DNA of 17,012 nt. Source: Gammaproteobacteria bacterium. GTDB taxonomy: Bacteria > Pseudomonadota > Gammaproteobacteria > Steroidobacterales > JACDCP01. Location: assembly GCA_013817465.1 (NCBI GenBank), contig JACDCP010000022.1, positions 1 to 17,012 of the forward strand, given 5' to 3'. The notes under the pieces are model-generated. The model worked only from the letters and a program-made list of their open reading frames with translations. It ran no database searches and was not told the DNA's origin. Of this stretch, positions 1 to 7,711 are shown in pieces. The stretch's first letter is position 1; every line of letters starts with the position of its first letter. Made by a program: the position numbers and the translations under genes.

Positions 1-611
1 GCGTAATCCTCGAAGCTCGCATGGCGGTCCATGTGATCGGGCGAAATGTTCAGCACGACCGCCGCTCGCGCGCGCAGGCTCGTGGTGCGCTCGAGCTGGA
101 AGCTCGACAGCTCGAGCACGTAGAAGTCGGGCTCGCTCTCCGCAAGCAGCGTGAGCGCCGGCGCACCGAGGTTGCCGCCGGCGCGGACTTCCGCCCCGGC
201 CCGGCTGAGCATCGCGGCGACGAGGCTCGTCACAGTGCTCTTGCCGTTTGAGCCCGTGATGGCGATCACCGGGGCGCGTGCTTCGGCAAGAAACAGCTCG
301 ATGTCGCCGAGAATCGGCAGCCCGCGCTCGCGCGCCGTGCGCACAAACGGATCCTCGAGCGAAACGCCCGGCGAGACGATGAGCTGATCCGCCTCATCGA
401 GCAGCGCCGCATCGAAACCGCCTGTGCTGACGCGCACGTACGGCAGCAACTCCCGCAGCGCCGGCAGTGCCGGCGGCTCGGCACGGCTGTCGGTCAACGT
501 CAGCTCGTGGCCGCGGGCAGCCAGATGACGCGCACAGGAAAGGCCCGTCGCGCCGATGCCGACGATGAGCGTGCGCTTTTTGCGGCCGCATTGTGAAGGA
601 TCCGTATGCAT
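1..611 (-). CDS. murD: UDP-N-acetylmuramoyl-L-alanine--D-glutamate ligase (MurD), 5' part only
   Basis: Cytoplasmic Mur ligase that adds D-glutamate to UDP-MurNAc-L-Ala using ATP. The window holds the first 203 codons; the gene continues past the left edge. I read one open frame from the ATG at 611. It has the N-terminal Rossmann-like UDP-binding motif GIGATGLSC near residues 18-26, the Mur ligase P-loop ITGSNGKST near residue 120, ELSSFQLE, and NISPDHMDRH at the central-domain magnesium/ATP site. These are MurD-specific combinations. It is the most downstream dcw gene visible here. Oddity: it is separated from mraY by 179 nt of tandem hairpins, and the bases directly before the ATG are the arm of a 16-bp hairpin with no purine-rich Shine-Dalgarno. 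No other in-frame start lies before the conserved glycine motif, so this start is the only sensible one. Confidence 0.95.
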   Translation of the reverse strand, partial: MHTDPSQCGRKKRTLIVGIGATGLSCARHLAARGHELTLTDSRAEPPALPALRELLPYVRVSTGGFDAALLDEADQLIVSPGVSLEDPFVRTARERGLPILGDIELFLAEARAPVIAITGSNGKSTVTSLVAAMLSRAGAEVRAGGNLGAPALTLLAESEPDFYVLELSSFQLERTTSLRARAAVVLNISPDHMDRHASFEDY

Positions 612-612
612 G

Positions 613-655
613 TTAGCGGGCTGCTGAAGAACGCTGTTTTTCAGCAGCCCGCTAA
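613..655 (-). promoter_or_regulatory. 16-bp hairpin abutting the murD start codon
   Basis: Arms 613-628 and 640-655 are perfectly complementary. After one non-Watson-Crick pair, three more pairs close a 3-nt loop. In the mRNA, its 3' arm ends two bases before the murD ATG (611-609), so the whole ribosome-binding region would lie in the stem. No purine-rich Shine-Dalgarno is visible. A role as a translational brake is inference from position alone. Confidence 0.5.
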
Positions 656-771
656 GCGATGCAAGGATGCATCGCCATTTTCGAGAACTGCAAGTTCTTG
701 AAAATGCTCGCGACCCGAAAATCGCATTTTCGGGTCGCAGCATTGAAAAAGCTATGGATGGCCTTTTCAAT
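613..771. repeat. Array of five tandem stem-loops filling the mraY-murD gap
   Basis: Five consecutive inverted repeats of different sequence. (1) 613-628/640-655, 16 bp perfect. (2) 656-662/669-675, 7 bp with a 6-nt loop. (3) 676-689/693-706, 14 bp with one G-T pair and loop gca. (4) 710-722/726-738, 13 bp perfect with loop cgc. (5) 742-754/759-771, about 12 pairs with one mismatch. They abut with 0-3 nt between them and occupy 159 of the 179 intergenic bases. No hairpin is followed on the minus strand by a T tract, so they are not intrinsic terminators. The arrangement resembles mosaic REP-type extragenic palindromes inserted into an operon. Possible effects on mRNA processing, stability or murD translation are inference. 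Confidence 0.85.
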
Positions 772-790
772 ATTTTGTAGACAGCGCCCA

Positions 791-1876
791 TCAGCGGATC
801 TTCAGGCTCGCGAGCCCGACCAGGACGAGGATTACCGTGATGATCCAGAAGCGCACGATGACCTTCGGCTCCGCCCAGCCCTTGAGCTCGAAGTGGTGAT
901 GCAACGGCGCCATGCGGAAGATGCGCCGGCCGGTCAGCTTGAACGAGCTGACCTGCAGGATCACCGACACCGTCTCGATGACGAACACGCCGCCCATGAT
1001 CATGAGCACGATCTCCTGGCGCGCGATGACCGCCACGGCGCCGAGCGCCGCGCCGATCGCGAGCGCGCCGACGTCGCCCATGAACACTTGCGCGGGATAG
1101 GTGTTGAACCACAGGAAGCCCAGACCCGCGCCGGCCAGGCTCGAGCAGAAGACGAGCATTTCGCCGACGCCGGCGACATACGGGATGCCGAGGTACCCGG
1201 CGAAATTGACGTTGCCCGTGACATAGGCGATGACGCCGAGCCCGGTGCCGACCAGCACGGCCGGCATGATGGCCAGGCCATCGAGACCGTCGGTGAGATT
1301 GACCGCGTTGCTCGTGCCGACGATGACGAAGGCGGCAAGGACGATATAAAAGAAGCCGAGCGGGATCAGCAGATCCTTGAAGTACGGTATCAGCAGCGCG
1401 GTCTCGACCGCAGGATTTTCGGCGGTCACGAACAATGCCACCGCGGCAGCGAGGGCGGCGAGCGACTGCCAGAACATTTTCGAGCGCGCCGAAAGCCCGG
1501 CGCTGTCGCGCAGGATCAGCTTCCTGTAGTCGTCGACGAAGCCGACCAGGCCGAAGGCGACCATCACGCCGAGCACGATCCAGACGAAACGGTTCTCGAG
1601 GCTGGACCACAGGAGCGTGCTGATGGCGACGGCGACGAGGATCAGCGCGCCACCCATCGTCGGCGTGCCGGCCTTGAGCAGATGTGTTTCCGGGCCGTCG
1701 CGGCGGATGTTCTGGCCGATCTGGCGCACGCTCAGCCGCCGGATCATGGCGGGGCCGATCAGAAACGAAATGACGAGCGCGGTCAGCGCGCCGAGGATCG
1801 CGCGCATGGTCAGGTAACCGAACACATTGAAGCCGGATGCGAAGCGCGTCAGATACTCGGTGGCGTAGAGGAGCAT
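791..1876 (-). CDS. mraY: Phospho-N-acetylmuramoyl-pentapeptide transferase (MraY)
   Basis: Integral inner-membrane enzyme that transfers phospho-MurNAc-pentapeptide from UDP to undecaprenyl phosphate, making lipid I. The protein has 361 residues (E. coli about 360) and about ten hydrophobic segments. It carries the catalytic DDYRKL motif with D115 and D116, the NLTDGLDGL signature at 193-201, and the HHHFELKGW motif from residue 326. The ATG overlaps the murF stop by one base (TGATG), indicating translational coupling. The junction to the next gene, murD, is unusually long and filled with hairpins. No truncation or frameshift is seen. Confidence 0.98.
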   Translation of the reverse strand: MLLYATEYLTRFASGFNVFGYLTMRAILGALTALVISFLIGPAMIRRLSVRQIGQNIRRDGPETHLLKAGTPTMGGALILVAVAISTLLWSSLENRFVWIVLGVMVAFGLVGFVDDYRKLILRDSAGLSARSKMFWQSLAALAAAVALFVTAENPAVETALLIPYFKDLLIPLGFFYIVLAAFVIVGTSNAVNLTDGLDGLAIMPAVLVGTGLGVIAYVTGNVNFAGYLGIPYVAGVGEMLVFCSSLAGAGLGFLWFNTYPAQVFMGDVGALAIGAALGAVAVIARQEIVLMIMGGVFVIETVSVILQVSSFKLTGRRIFRMAPLHHHFELKGWAEPKVIVRFWIITVILVLVGLASLKIR

Positions 1877-3249
1877 CAGTGCATGTCCTCGACAGTGGCG
1901 CTGACGAGAGCTGCAACGACCCGCTCGAGCCGCATGCCGCGCGAGGCCTTGACGAGCACATTGACGCCGGCGTCGAGCTCGGCGCCGAGCGCAGCGTTCA
2001 GCTCGTCGATGCCGGCGAACCAGAGGGCGCCGTCACCGAAGGCGGCCACGGCATGGCGGCTCATCGGGCCGACGGCATACAGACGCTCCACGCCGAGCCG
2101 CCCCGCGAGCGCGCCCATGTCGGCGTGCAGGGCAGCCGCATCTGCGCCCAGCTCGCGCATGTCGCCGAGCACCAGCCAGGCGCGACCGTCGAGCCCGGTC
2201 AGGAACTCGAGCGCAGCCGCGAGCGAACAGGGATTTGCGTTGTAGGTATCGTCGATGACGCAGGCGCCGCTCGATCCGCGGCGGCATTGCAGCCGGCCCG
2301 GCGCCGGCTGCGTCGCAGCGAGGCCGGACGCTATCGCGTCGAGTGTGCTGCCCGCAGCCCAGGCCGCTGCTGCTGCGGCGACGGCATTCGCCACATTGTG
2401 CCGTCCGGCGAGTGGCAGCTCGACGCGCCCGCTGCCGTCCGGCAGATGCACATCGAATGCAAGCCGCGGGCCGGCCGGGGTAAGTCGCTGTTCGACGCTG
2501 CCGGCATGCACGTCCGCGTCGCGCATGAGCCCGAAGGTCACGATGCGGCGCGCACCGGCCATTTCACGCCAGAGGGCATACCACGGATCATCCGCATTGA
2601 TCACTGCGGTTCCCGCCCCGGGCAGGCCGGCGAACAATTCGCCCTTCGCGCGCGCGACGCCTTCCAGATTGCCGAATCCTTCCAGGTGAGCCGGCGCGGC
2701 GTTGGTGACGAGGCCGAATCCGGGCGAGGCGATGCTCGTCAGGCAAGCGATCTCGCCCGCGTGATTGGCGCCGAGCTCGACGACCGCGGCGCGATGGCTC
2801 GCATCCAGCCGGAGCAGCGTCAACGGCAGGCCGATATCGTTGTTGAGGTTGCCGCGGGTCGCGAGAGTCGGGCCGGAGCGCCCGAGTATCGCGGCGAGCA
2901 TGCCCTTGACGGTGGTCTTGCCGTTGCTGCCCGTGACGGCGATGAGCGGAATATCGAAGCGCGAGCGCCAGGCGTGCGCGAGCCGGCCGAGCGCCGAACG
3001 GGTGTCGGCGACTTCAACCTGCGCCAGCTCGCACACTTGCAGCCGGCTCACGATCGCCCCGGCTGCGCCACGCTTGGCTGCCTCGGTTACGAATGCGTTC
3101 CCGTCGAAGGCCGGTCCTTCGAGAGCGACGAACAGCTCGTCACGCGCGAGCGTGCGCGTGTCTGTGGAGACCGCGACGTAAGGGCGATCAGCGCCAACCA
3201 GCCGACCCTCGACCTGTTGCGATGCTTGCGCGAGCGTGCCCGTGCTCAT
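1876..3249 (-). CDS. murF: UDP-N-acetylmuramoyl-tripeptide--D-alanyl-D-alanine ligase (MurF)
   Basis: Last cytoplasmic Mur ligase; it joins D-Ala-D-Ala to the UDP-MurNAc-tripeptide with ATP to give the pentapeptide used by MraY. The protein has 457 residues, near the usual 450. Visible motifs are the N-terminal STDTRTL and FVALEGPAFDGNAF stretch typical of MurE/MurF, the P-loop TGSNGKTT at 106-113, GNLNNDIGLPLTLL, VVELGANHAGEI and VIDDTYNANP, which together separate MurF from MurE. Its ATG at 3249 overlaps the murE stop by four bases (ATGA), and its stop overlaps the mraY start by one. The ATG is also the first start before conserved sequence. Confidence 0.98.
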   Translation of the reverse strand: MSTGTLAQASQQVEGRLVGADRPYVAVSTDTRTLARDELFVALEGPAFDGNAFVTEAAKRGAAGAIVSRLQVCELAQVEVADTRSALGRLAHAWRSRFDIPLIAVTGSNGKTTVKGMLAAILGRSGPTLATRGNLNNDIGLPLTLLRLDASHRAAVVELGANHAGEIACLTSIASPGFGLVTNAAPAHLEGFGNLEGVARAKGELFAGLPGAGTAVINADDPWYALWREMAGARRIVTFGLMRDADVHAGSVEQRLTPAGPRLAFDVHLPDGSGRVELPLAGRHNVANAVAAAAAAWAAGSTLDAIASGLAATQPAPGRLQCRRGSSGACVIDDTYNANPCSLAAALEFLTGLDGRAWLVLGDMRELGADAAALHADMGALAGRLGVERLYAVGPMSRHAVAAFGDGALWFAGIDELNAALGAELDAGVNVLVKASRGMRLERVVAALVSATVEDMH

Positions 3250-4787
3250 CGCCGCCCGCCCACGAGCCGCGCGACGACTTCGCGGTCACTGAAAGCGCGA
3301 CGCTCGCTGCCGACGAGCTGATAGTCCTCGTGGCCTTTGCCGGCGACGACCACCACGTCGCCGGACTGCGCAGACGAAAGGGCGAAAGCGATAGCCGCCT
3401 CACGATCCCGCTCGATGCTCGCGGCTGACGGATTGGCCATGCCCGACTGAATATCGCGCACGATCCGTTCGGCATCCTCGCCGCGCGGGTTGTCGTCAGT
3501 GATGATGACGCGATCCGCATGCTGCTCGGCGATTTCGCCCATGAGCCCGCGCTTGCCTCGGTCGCGCTCACCGCCACAGCCGAACACGCACCAGACCTGG
3601 CCGTCGCAGATCGCGCGCGAGGCTTCGAGAGCGCGCGCCAGCGCAGCCGGCGTGTGTGCGAAGTCGACGATCGCAAGCGGCCCGTCGCCACCGCCGAAAC
3701 GCTCCATGCGACCGGGCGCCGTGCTCGCACCGGCCAGCCCGGCCAGCGCCTCGTCCAGCGGCAGCTCCCAGACGAGCAGCACGGCGAGCGCCAGCAGCAG
3801 GTTTTCCGCATTGAACTCGCCGATGAGGCCGGAGCTCAGCGTGCCCGCGCCCCAGCTACCGGTGAAACGGATCTGCACGCCGCGCTTGTCGGAACGTATG
3901 AGCGTGCCCTGCAAATGGCGCCGGGCCTGCGTTGCTCCACCCCCGCCTGCCCGGAGAGAGGGCTCGGGAACGGGGCAGAGCGCCACGACCACGGGCTCGA
4001 GCCGCGCAGCCAGCCGATCCAGAATTTCCCGGCCGAACGCATCACCGGCATTGATGACAGCGCGTTCGACATCGCAATGCGTGAACAGCCGCGCCTTGGC
4101 AGCCCCGTAGGAATGTCGGTTGCCGTGATAATCGAGATGATCGCGACTCAGGTTCGTGAATACGGCGGTGTCGAAATGCACGCCGACGACGCGTCCCTGG
4201 TCGAGCGCATGCGAGGAAACCTCCATGGCCGCGTAACGCACTGCGCTTGCGTCGAGGTCGGCCAGGCGCCGTTGCAGTGTTACGGCATCAACGGTCGTAA
4301 GCGCTGCGCTTTGCAGCGCGTCCGGACGACCGAAGCCGAGCGTGCCGAGAAAGCCGCAGGCGCGTCCACGGCGTTCCAGAGAAGTGGCTATCAGATGCGC
4401 GCAAGTGCTCTTGCCGTTGGTACCTGTGATGCCCGCGATACGCAGGCGCTGCGAAGGCGCGCCGAAGAAGCGGCTGGCGATCTCGCCAGCGTGCGCCCCG
4501 AGCCTTTCGACGGGTAGGCTGATGACCCCGCCGGGCACCGCCGGCGCGACCAGGCCTTCGGTCGGCTCCCAGATCACCGCTGCGGCGCCAGCGGCCAGCG
4601 CTTCGGGCAAATGATCGAGTCCATGGCTGTGGATGCCGCGGCAGGCGAGGAACATACCGCCCTGTTCGACGGCCGAGCTTCTGGCACTGATGTCAGTGAT
4701 TGGCAAGGCCGGCACGCGCCCTGACACGAGGCCGTTGAGCAGCGCGGCAAGCGTTCGCTGGCTGGCCGTACGCTCGGCGACGCTCAC
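3246..4787 (-). CDS. murE: UDP-N-acetylmuramoyl-L-alanyl-D-glutamate--2,6-diaminopimelate ligase (MurE)
   Basis: Cytoplasmic ATP-dependent ligase that adds the third stem-peptide residue. The motif DNPR (residues 432-435) is the known signature for meso-diaminopimelate rather than lysine, so the wall should be of the Gram-negative m-DAP type. Other motifs: P-loop TGTNGKST at 121-128, MEVSSHAL near 189-195, FTNLSRDHLDYHG, YGAAKARLF with the candidate carbamylated Lys231, and VVAGKGHEDYQ near the C-terminus. At 513 residues it is about 18 longer than E. coli MurE. The surplus corresponds to a Gly/Pro/Arg-rich stretch at about 271-291 before HLQGTLIRSD. It overlaps ftsI and murF by 4 nt each. 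Confidence 0.97.
   Translation of the reverse strand: MSVAERTASQRTLAALLNGLVSGRVPALPITDISARSSAVEQGGMFLACRGIHSHGLDHLPEALAAGAAAVIWEPTEGLVAPAVPGGVISLPVERLGAHAGEIASRFFGAPSQRLRIAGITGTNGKSTCAHLIATSLERRGRACGFLGTLGFGRPDALQSAALTTVDAVTLQRRLADLDASAVRYAAMEVSSHALDQGRVVGVHFDTAVFTNLSRDHLDYHGNRHSYGAAKARLFTHCDVERAVINAGDAFGREILDRLAARLEPVVVALCPVPEPSLRAGGGGATQARRHLQGTLIRSDKRGVQIRFTGSWGAGTLSSGLIGEFNAENLLLALAVLLVWELPLDEALAGLAGASTAPGRMERFGGGDGPLAIVDFAHTPAALARALEASRAICDGQVWCVFGCGGERDRGKRGLMGEIAEQHADRVIITDDNPRGEDAERIVRDIQSGMANPSAASIERDREAAIAFALSSAQSGDVVVVAGKGHEDYQLVGSERRAFSDREVVARLVGGRR
3915..3977 (-). repeat. In-frame insertion with inverted repeat inside murE
   Basis: This stretch encodes about 21 residues (starting CPVPEPSLRA, then GGGG) that I cannot place in the usual MurE sequence. 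They lie between the central domain and the strand leading to the C-terminal half. At DNA level it carries ctgccc (3947-3952) facing gggcag (3973-3978) around a gagagaggg-rich core, resembling a small palindromic element captured in frame. The boundaries are approximate, and origin by insertion is inference. Confidence 0.35.
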
Positions 4788-6508
4788 GGCTCGCTCGATG
4801 CCTGCACGAGCACGCCGGGTGGCCGCGCGGGCAAGCGATCCGGGGGCACTGCGAGCAGACGCAGCGCGTCTGTCATGACGGCTGCGAACACCGGCGCGGC
4901 GACATCGCCGCCGTAATACTTTTCGCCGCCCGGCTCGTCGATCATCACGACCACTGCAAGACGCGGCGCGGAGGCGGGGGCGAGGCCGGCGAACACCGAC
5001 GTGTAGCGGTCACGGGAATAGCCGCCCGCTTCGTGCTTCCACGCCGTGCCGGTCTTGCCGGCAATCCGATACCCCGCGACCGCCGCCTGCGCGCCCGTCC
5101 CCTCGTCGCTGACAACCGTTTCCATCATGTCCACGAGTGCCCAGGCCGTCTCTGTGCTGACAACCCGCTGGGCGCCCGGAGCTTCCTCGACTTTGAGCAG
5201 CGATACCGGGTGGCGCACGCCGCCCGCGCCGAGGGCCGCATACGCCTGCGCAAGCTGCAGCGGCGTCGTCGAGAGGCCGTAGCCGTATGCCAGCGTCGCC
5301 TGGCCGATCCGGCGCCAGTTGCTGTGATGACTCAGCAGACCCGCGGACTCGCCCGGGAAAGCGCTGTCCGTCAGCCGGCCGAGGCCGAAGCGGGCGAGCA
5401 CCTCCCACAGGTACTCAGCATCCAGCGCGAGCGCGATCTTACTCGCGCCGACGTTGCTCGATTTCATGAGTACCGTCGTCACGTCGATGCGGCCGAGATT
5501 GTGCTTGTCGCGCACGGTGTTGGCGCCGATCCGGATATAACCCGGCGCGGTCTGGATCAGCGTGTCCGGCTCGAACCTGCCGCTGTCGAGCGCTGCGGCG
5601 ATGATCAGAGGCTTTAGACTCGATCCGGGCTCGAAAATATCCGTCGCGGCGCGATTGCGATAGCGTGCCGCCGTGTACTGCGCCCGGTCGTTCGGGTTAT
5701 ACGAAGGCTGATTGACCATGGCGAGCACTTCGCCGGTCGCGACATCGAGGATCACGACGGAGCCCGCGCGGGCGCGATAGCGGCGGACCGCGGCTTTCAG
5801 TTCGCGGTAAGCCAGATACTGCAGGCGCAGATCGAGGCTGGCCGTGAGCTCGCGGCCGGGCTCCGGCGGTCGGATGCGCTCGACGTCCTCGATGGAGCGG
5901 CCGAGGCGATCCTTGAGGACGCGCTTGGCCCCGGACTCCCCGGACAGCCAGTGATCGAAGGCGAGCTCGAGCCCCTCCTGGCCGGCATCGTCCACGTTCG
6001 AAAATCCGAGAACGTGCCCCGTCACCTCGCCAGCCGGATAGTATCGCCGGTATTCGCGCAGCAGATAAACGCCGCGCAACTGCAGCGCCGCGACGCGGGC
6101 CGCGTATTCCGGTGGCATGTGGCGGCGCACGTAGACGAACTCGCGTTCCAGCTTGCCCGCCACGAGCCGTTTCAGCCATTCCGCATCGGCGCCGAGCGCG
6201 CTGGCGAGGCGTGGAATCTGTCCGGCGGCCGCGGCCAGCTCCGGCGGATTGATCCATACGGAATCGACCGGCGTGGAGACCGCAAGCGGCTCGCCGTTGC
6301 GGTCGGTGATGGTGCCACGATGAGCCGAAATCGGCGCAATACGCAGGTGACGGGCGTCGCCCTGCCCCGCTAGGTAGCCGCTCCTCATCACCTGCAGATG
6401 CACCGCCCGGGCCAGCAACACCAGCGCGGCCAACGCAAACAACGCGAGCAGGAATCGCGCGCGGACCTGAAACGACCGATCGGAGACACTGAGGGAGCGG
6501 GCGTTCAC
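4784..6508 (-). CDS. ftsI: Septal peptidoglycan transpeptidase PBP3 (FtsI)
   Basis: Class B penicillin-binding protein that cross-links septal peptidoglycan with FtsW and FtsL/B/Q in the inner membrane. I choose the GTG at 6508, whose bases overlap the ftsL stop (GTGA). It gives 574 residues (E. coli 588) starting VNARSLSVSD, a short basic cytoplasmic tail and one membrane segment at about 18-40. A longer frame reaching 6628 would overlap ftsL by about 120 nt and adds only unstructured Arg/Gly-rich sequence. The pedestal motif RGTITDRNG is at 64-72. Catalytic motifs of the transpeptidase domain are SxxK at S296-K299, SSN at 350-352 and KTGT at 485-488. Its stop overlaps the murE ATG by 4 nt. 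Confidence 0.96.
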   Translation of the reverse strand: MNARSLSVSDRSFQVRARFLLALFALAALVLLARAVHLQVMRSGYLAGQGDARHLRIAPISAHRGTITDRNGEPLAVSTPVDSVWINPPELAAAAGQIPRLASALGADAEWLKRLVAGKLEREFVYVRRHMPPEYAARVAALQLRGVYLLREYRRYYPAGEVTGHVLGFSNVDDAGQEGLELAFDHWLSGESGAKRVLKDRLGRSIEDVERIRPPEPGRELTASLDLRLQYLAYRELKAAVRRYRARAGSVVILDVATGEVLAMVNQPSYNPNDRAQYTAARYRNRAATDIFEPGSSLKPLIIAAALDSGRFEPDTLIQTAPGYIRIGANTVRDKHNLGRIDVTTVLMKSSNVGASKIALALDAEYLWEVLARFGLGRLTDSAFPGESAGLLSHHSNWRRIGQATLAYGYGLSTTPLQLAQAYAALGAGGVRHPVSLLKVEEAPGAQRVVSTETAWALVDMMETVVSDEGTGAQAAVAGYRIAGKTGTAWKHEAGGYSRDRYTSVFAGLAPASAPRLAVVVMIDEPGGEKYYGGDVAAPVFAAVMTDALRLLAVPPDRLPARPPGVLVQASSEP

Positions 6509-6771
6509 GGTTTCACGACCACCAGCTCGGCCGGTCCCGGCGCCGCCATTTCGAGCTGCTCGCGAGCCAGCGATTCGACGCGGCCGTGCGTCGACCAGGT
6601 ACTCTGCTCGATCTGCAGGCGGCCCCAATCGATGTTCAGCTCGTCGCGTGTCGATTCGAGGCCCTGCAGCTCGATGAACAGCTTGCGCGCCTCATGCTTG
6701 GCATATACGCAGGCGATACCGGAGGCCGCGAGCGCCAGCCAGAGCCAGAGGATGCCGCTGCGATACAACAC
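6505..6771 (-). CDS. ftsL: Cell division protein FtsL
   Basis: Small bitopic inner-membrane protein that forms a complex with FtsB and FtsQ and activates septal synthesis by FtsWI. From the GTG at 6771 it has 88 residues: four to six cytoplasmic residues, one membrane segment (about ILWLWLALAASGIACVY, residues 7-23), then a leucine-containing helical region (about 27-70) expected to form the FtsB coiled coil, ending in VVVKP. The GTG begins two bases after the rsmH stop. A second in-frame GTG at 6783 would overlap rsmH by ten bases and add VRVK. Neither has a strong Shine-Dalgarno, so the exact start is uncertain. It is shorter than E. coli FtsL (121), mainly by lack of a long cytoplasmic tail. 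Identification rests on position, size and topology. Confidence 0.9.
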   Translation of the reverse strand: MLYRSGILWLWLALAASGIACVYAKHEARKLFIELQGLESTRDELNIDWGRLQIEQSTWSTHGRVESLAREQLEMAAPGPAELVVVKP

Positions 6772-6773
6772 TT

Positions 6774-7700
6774 TTACGCGCACCGTTCGGCAGTGCGCAG
6801 GACCGCACTGCGCGCACGCGGATTGCGCGCTACTTCGTTGCTGGAGGGCCGCACGGGCCTCGGCAGTCGCGCGAGACGGGGCATGGCCTCGGTCGGGATC
6901 TGTGGCAGCCCGGCAAAGGCCGGCGCGACACGCGCCTGGTTGCGCAGATAGCGCTTGACGATCCGGTCCTCGAGCGAGTGAAACGCGATTACGCACAAAC
7001 GGCCTGCCGGCGCGAGCCGCTCGATTGCCTGCTCGAGCCCGGCAGCCAGCTCATCGAGCTCGTGATTGATGGCTATGCGGATCGCCTGGAAGCTGCGCGT
7101 TGCCGGGTGCTGCCCTTTTTCGCGCGTAGGCACGGCGAGGGCGATGAGATCGGCGAGCTGGCCGGTGCGCAGGATGGGGACCTCAGTGCGTGCGGCTACG
7201 ACCGCCCGCGCGATTCGCCTGGCGAAGCGTTCTTCGCCGAGCGTGCGGATGACACGCGCTATCTCGTGCTCGGGCGCCATTGCGAGCCATTCCGCCGCCG
7301 ATTGGCCGGTGGCGGGGTCCATGCGCATATCGAGCGGACCGTCGCGCAGAAAGCTGAAGCCGCGTTGCGGGTCGTCGAGCTGCGGGGAGGACACACCGAG
7401 GTCCAGCAGGAGCCCGTCAAACTGACGTTCGAATCCGGCTTCGGCCGCCACTTCCCTCAACCTCCCGAATGATCCCTGCGCGATGGAGAACCGCGCATCC
7501 TCCCCAAATCGTTGCCGGCCAGCGGCAACGGCTTCCGAATCCCTGTCGATCGCCAGCAAACGTCCCGCCGGACCCAACCGTTCGAGAATGGCGGCACTAT
7601 GCCCGCCGCGGCCGAATGTGGCGTCGAGGTAGACGCCGTCACTGCGGACCTGCAGGCCTTCCAGCACCTCATCGAGAAGGACCGGCTCGTGCCCCCCCAT
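6774..7700 (-). CDS. rsmH: 16S rRNA (cytosine(1402)-N(4))-methyltransferase RsmH (MraW)
   Basis: SAM-dependent methyltransferase that modifies the N4 of C1402 in the ribosomal P site, alongside RsmI, which methylates the 2'-O of the same nucleotide and is also encoded in this window (8908-9765). The 308-residue length is normal. Visible features are the N-terminal HEPVLLDEVLEGL, SAM-binding motif I DATFGRGGHS at 26-35, AIDRDSEA at 50-57, LLLDLGVSSPQLDDPQRGFSF, MRMDP, and CVIAFHSLEDRIVKRYLR near the C-terminus, all family hallmarks. It follows mraZ after 11 nt; AGGGCAG just ahead of the ATG is a weak ribosome site. Confidence 0.98.
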   Translation of the reverse strand: MGGHEPVLLDEVLEGLQVRSDGVYLDATFGRGGHSAAILERLGPAGRLLAIDRDSEAVAAGRQRFGEDARFSIAQGSFGRLREVAAEAGFERQFDGLLLDLGVSSPQLDDPQRGFSFLRDGPLDMRMDPATGQSAAEWLAMAPEHEIARVIRTLGEERFARRIARAVVAARTEVPILRTGQLADLIALAVPTREKGQHPATRSFQAIRIAINHELDELAAGLEQAIERLAPAGRLCVIAFHSLEDRIVKRYLRNQARVAPAFAGLPQIPTEAMPRLARLPRPVRPSSNEVARNPRARSAVLRTAERCA

Positions 7701-7711
7701 CGCCGGCTGCC

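Noticed and set aside
613..771. CRISPR array or tandem duplicate
   Set aside because: The five hairpin units differ in sequence and length and have no constant repeat with variable spacers.
659..2245. 528-codon open frame on the plus strand, rich in Asp, Glu, His and Arg
   Set aside because: It is antisense to mraY and murF, whose motifs are unambiguous. The composition is what high-GC third positions give on the opposite strand, and no domain is recognisable.
1837..3321. 494-codon plus-strand open frame
   Set aside because: Antisense shadow of murF and the start of murE; no known motifs and strongly biased composition.
6509..6628. 40-residue N-terminal extension of FtsI to an ATG at 6628
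   Set aside because: It would lie within ftsL, adds only Arg/Gly-rich sequence ahead of the normal short cytoplasmic tail, and the GTG at 6508 has the tight overlap typical of this operon.
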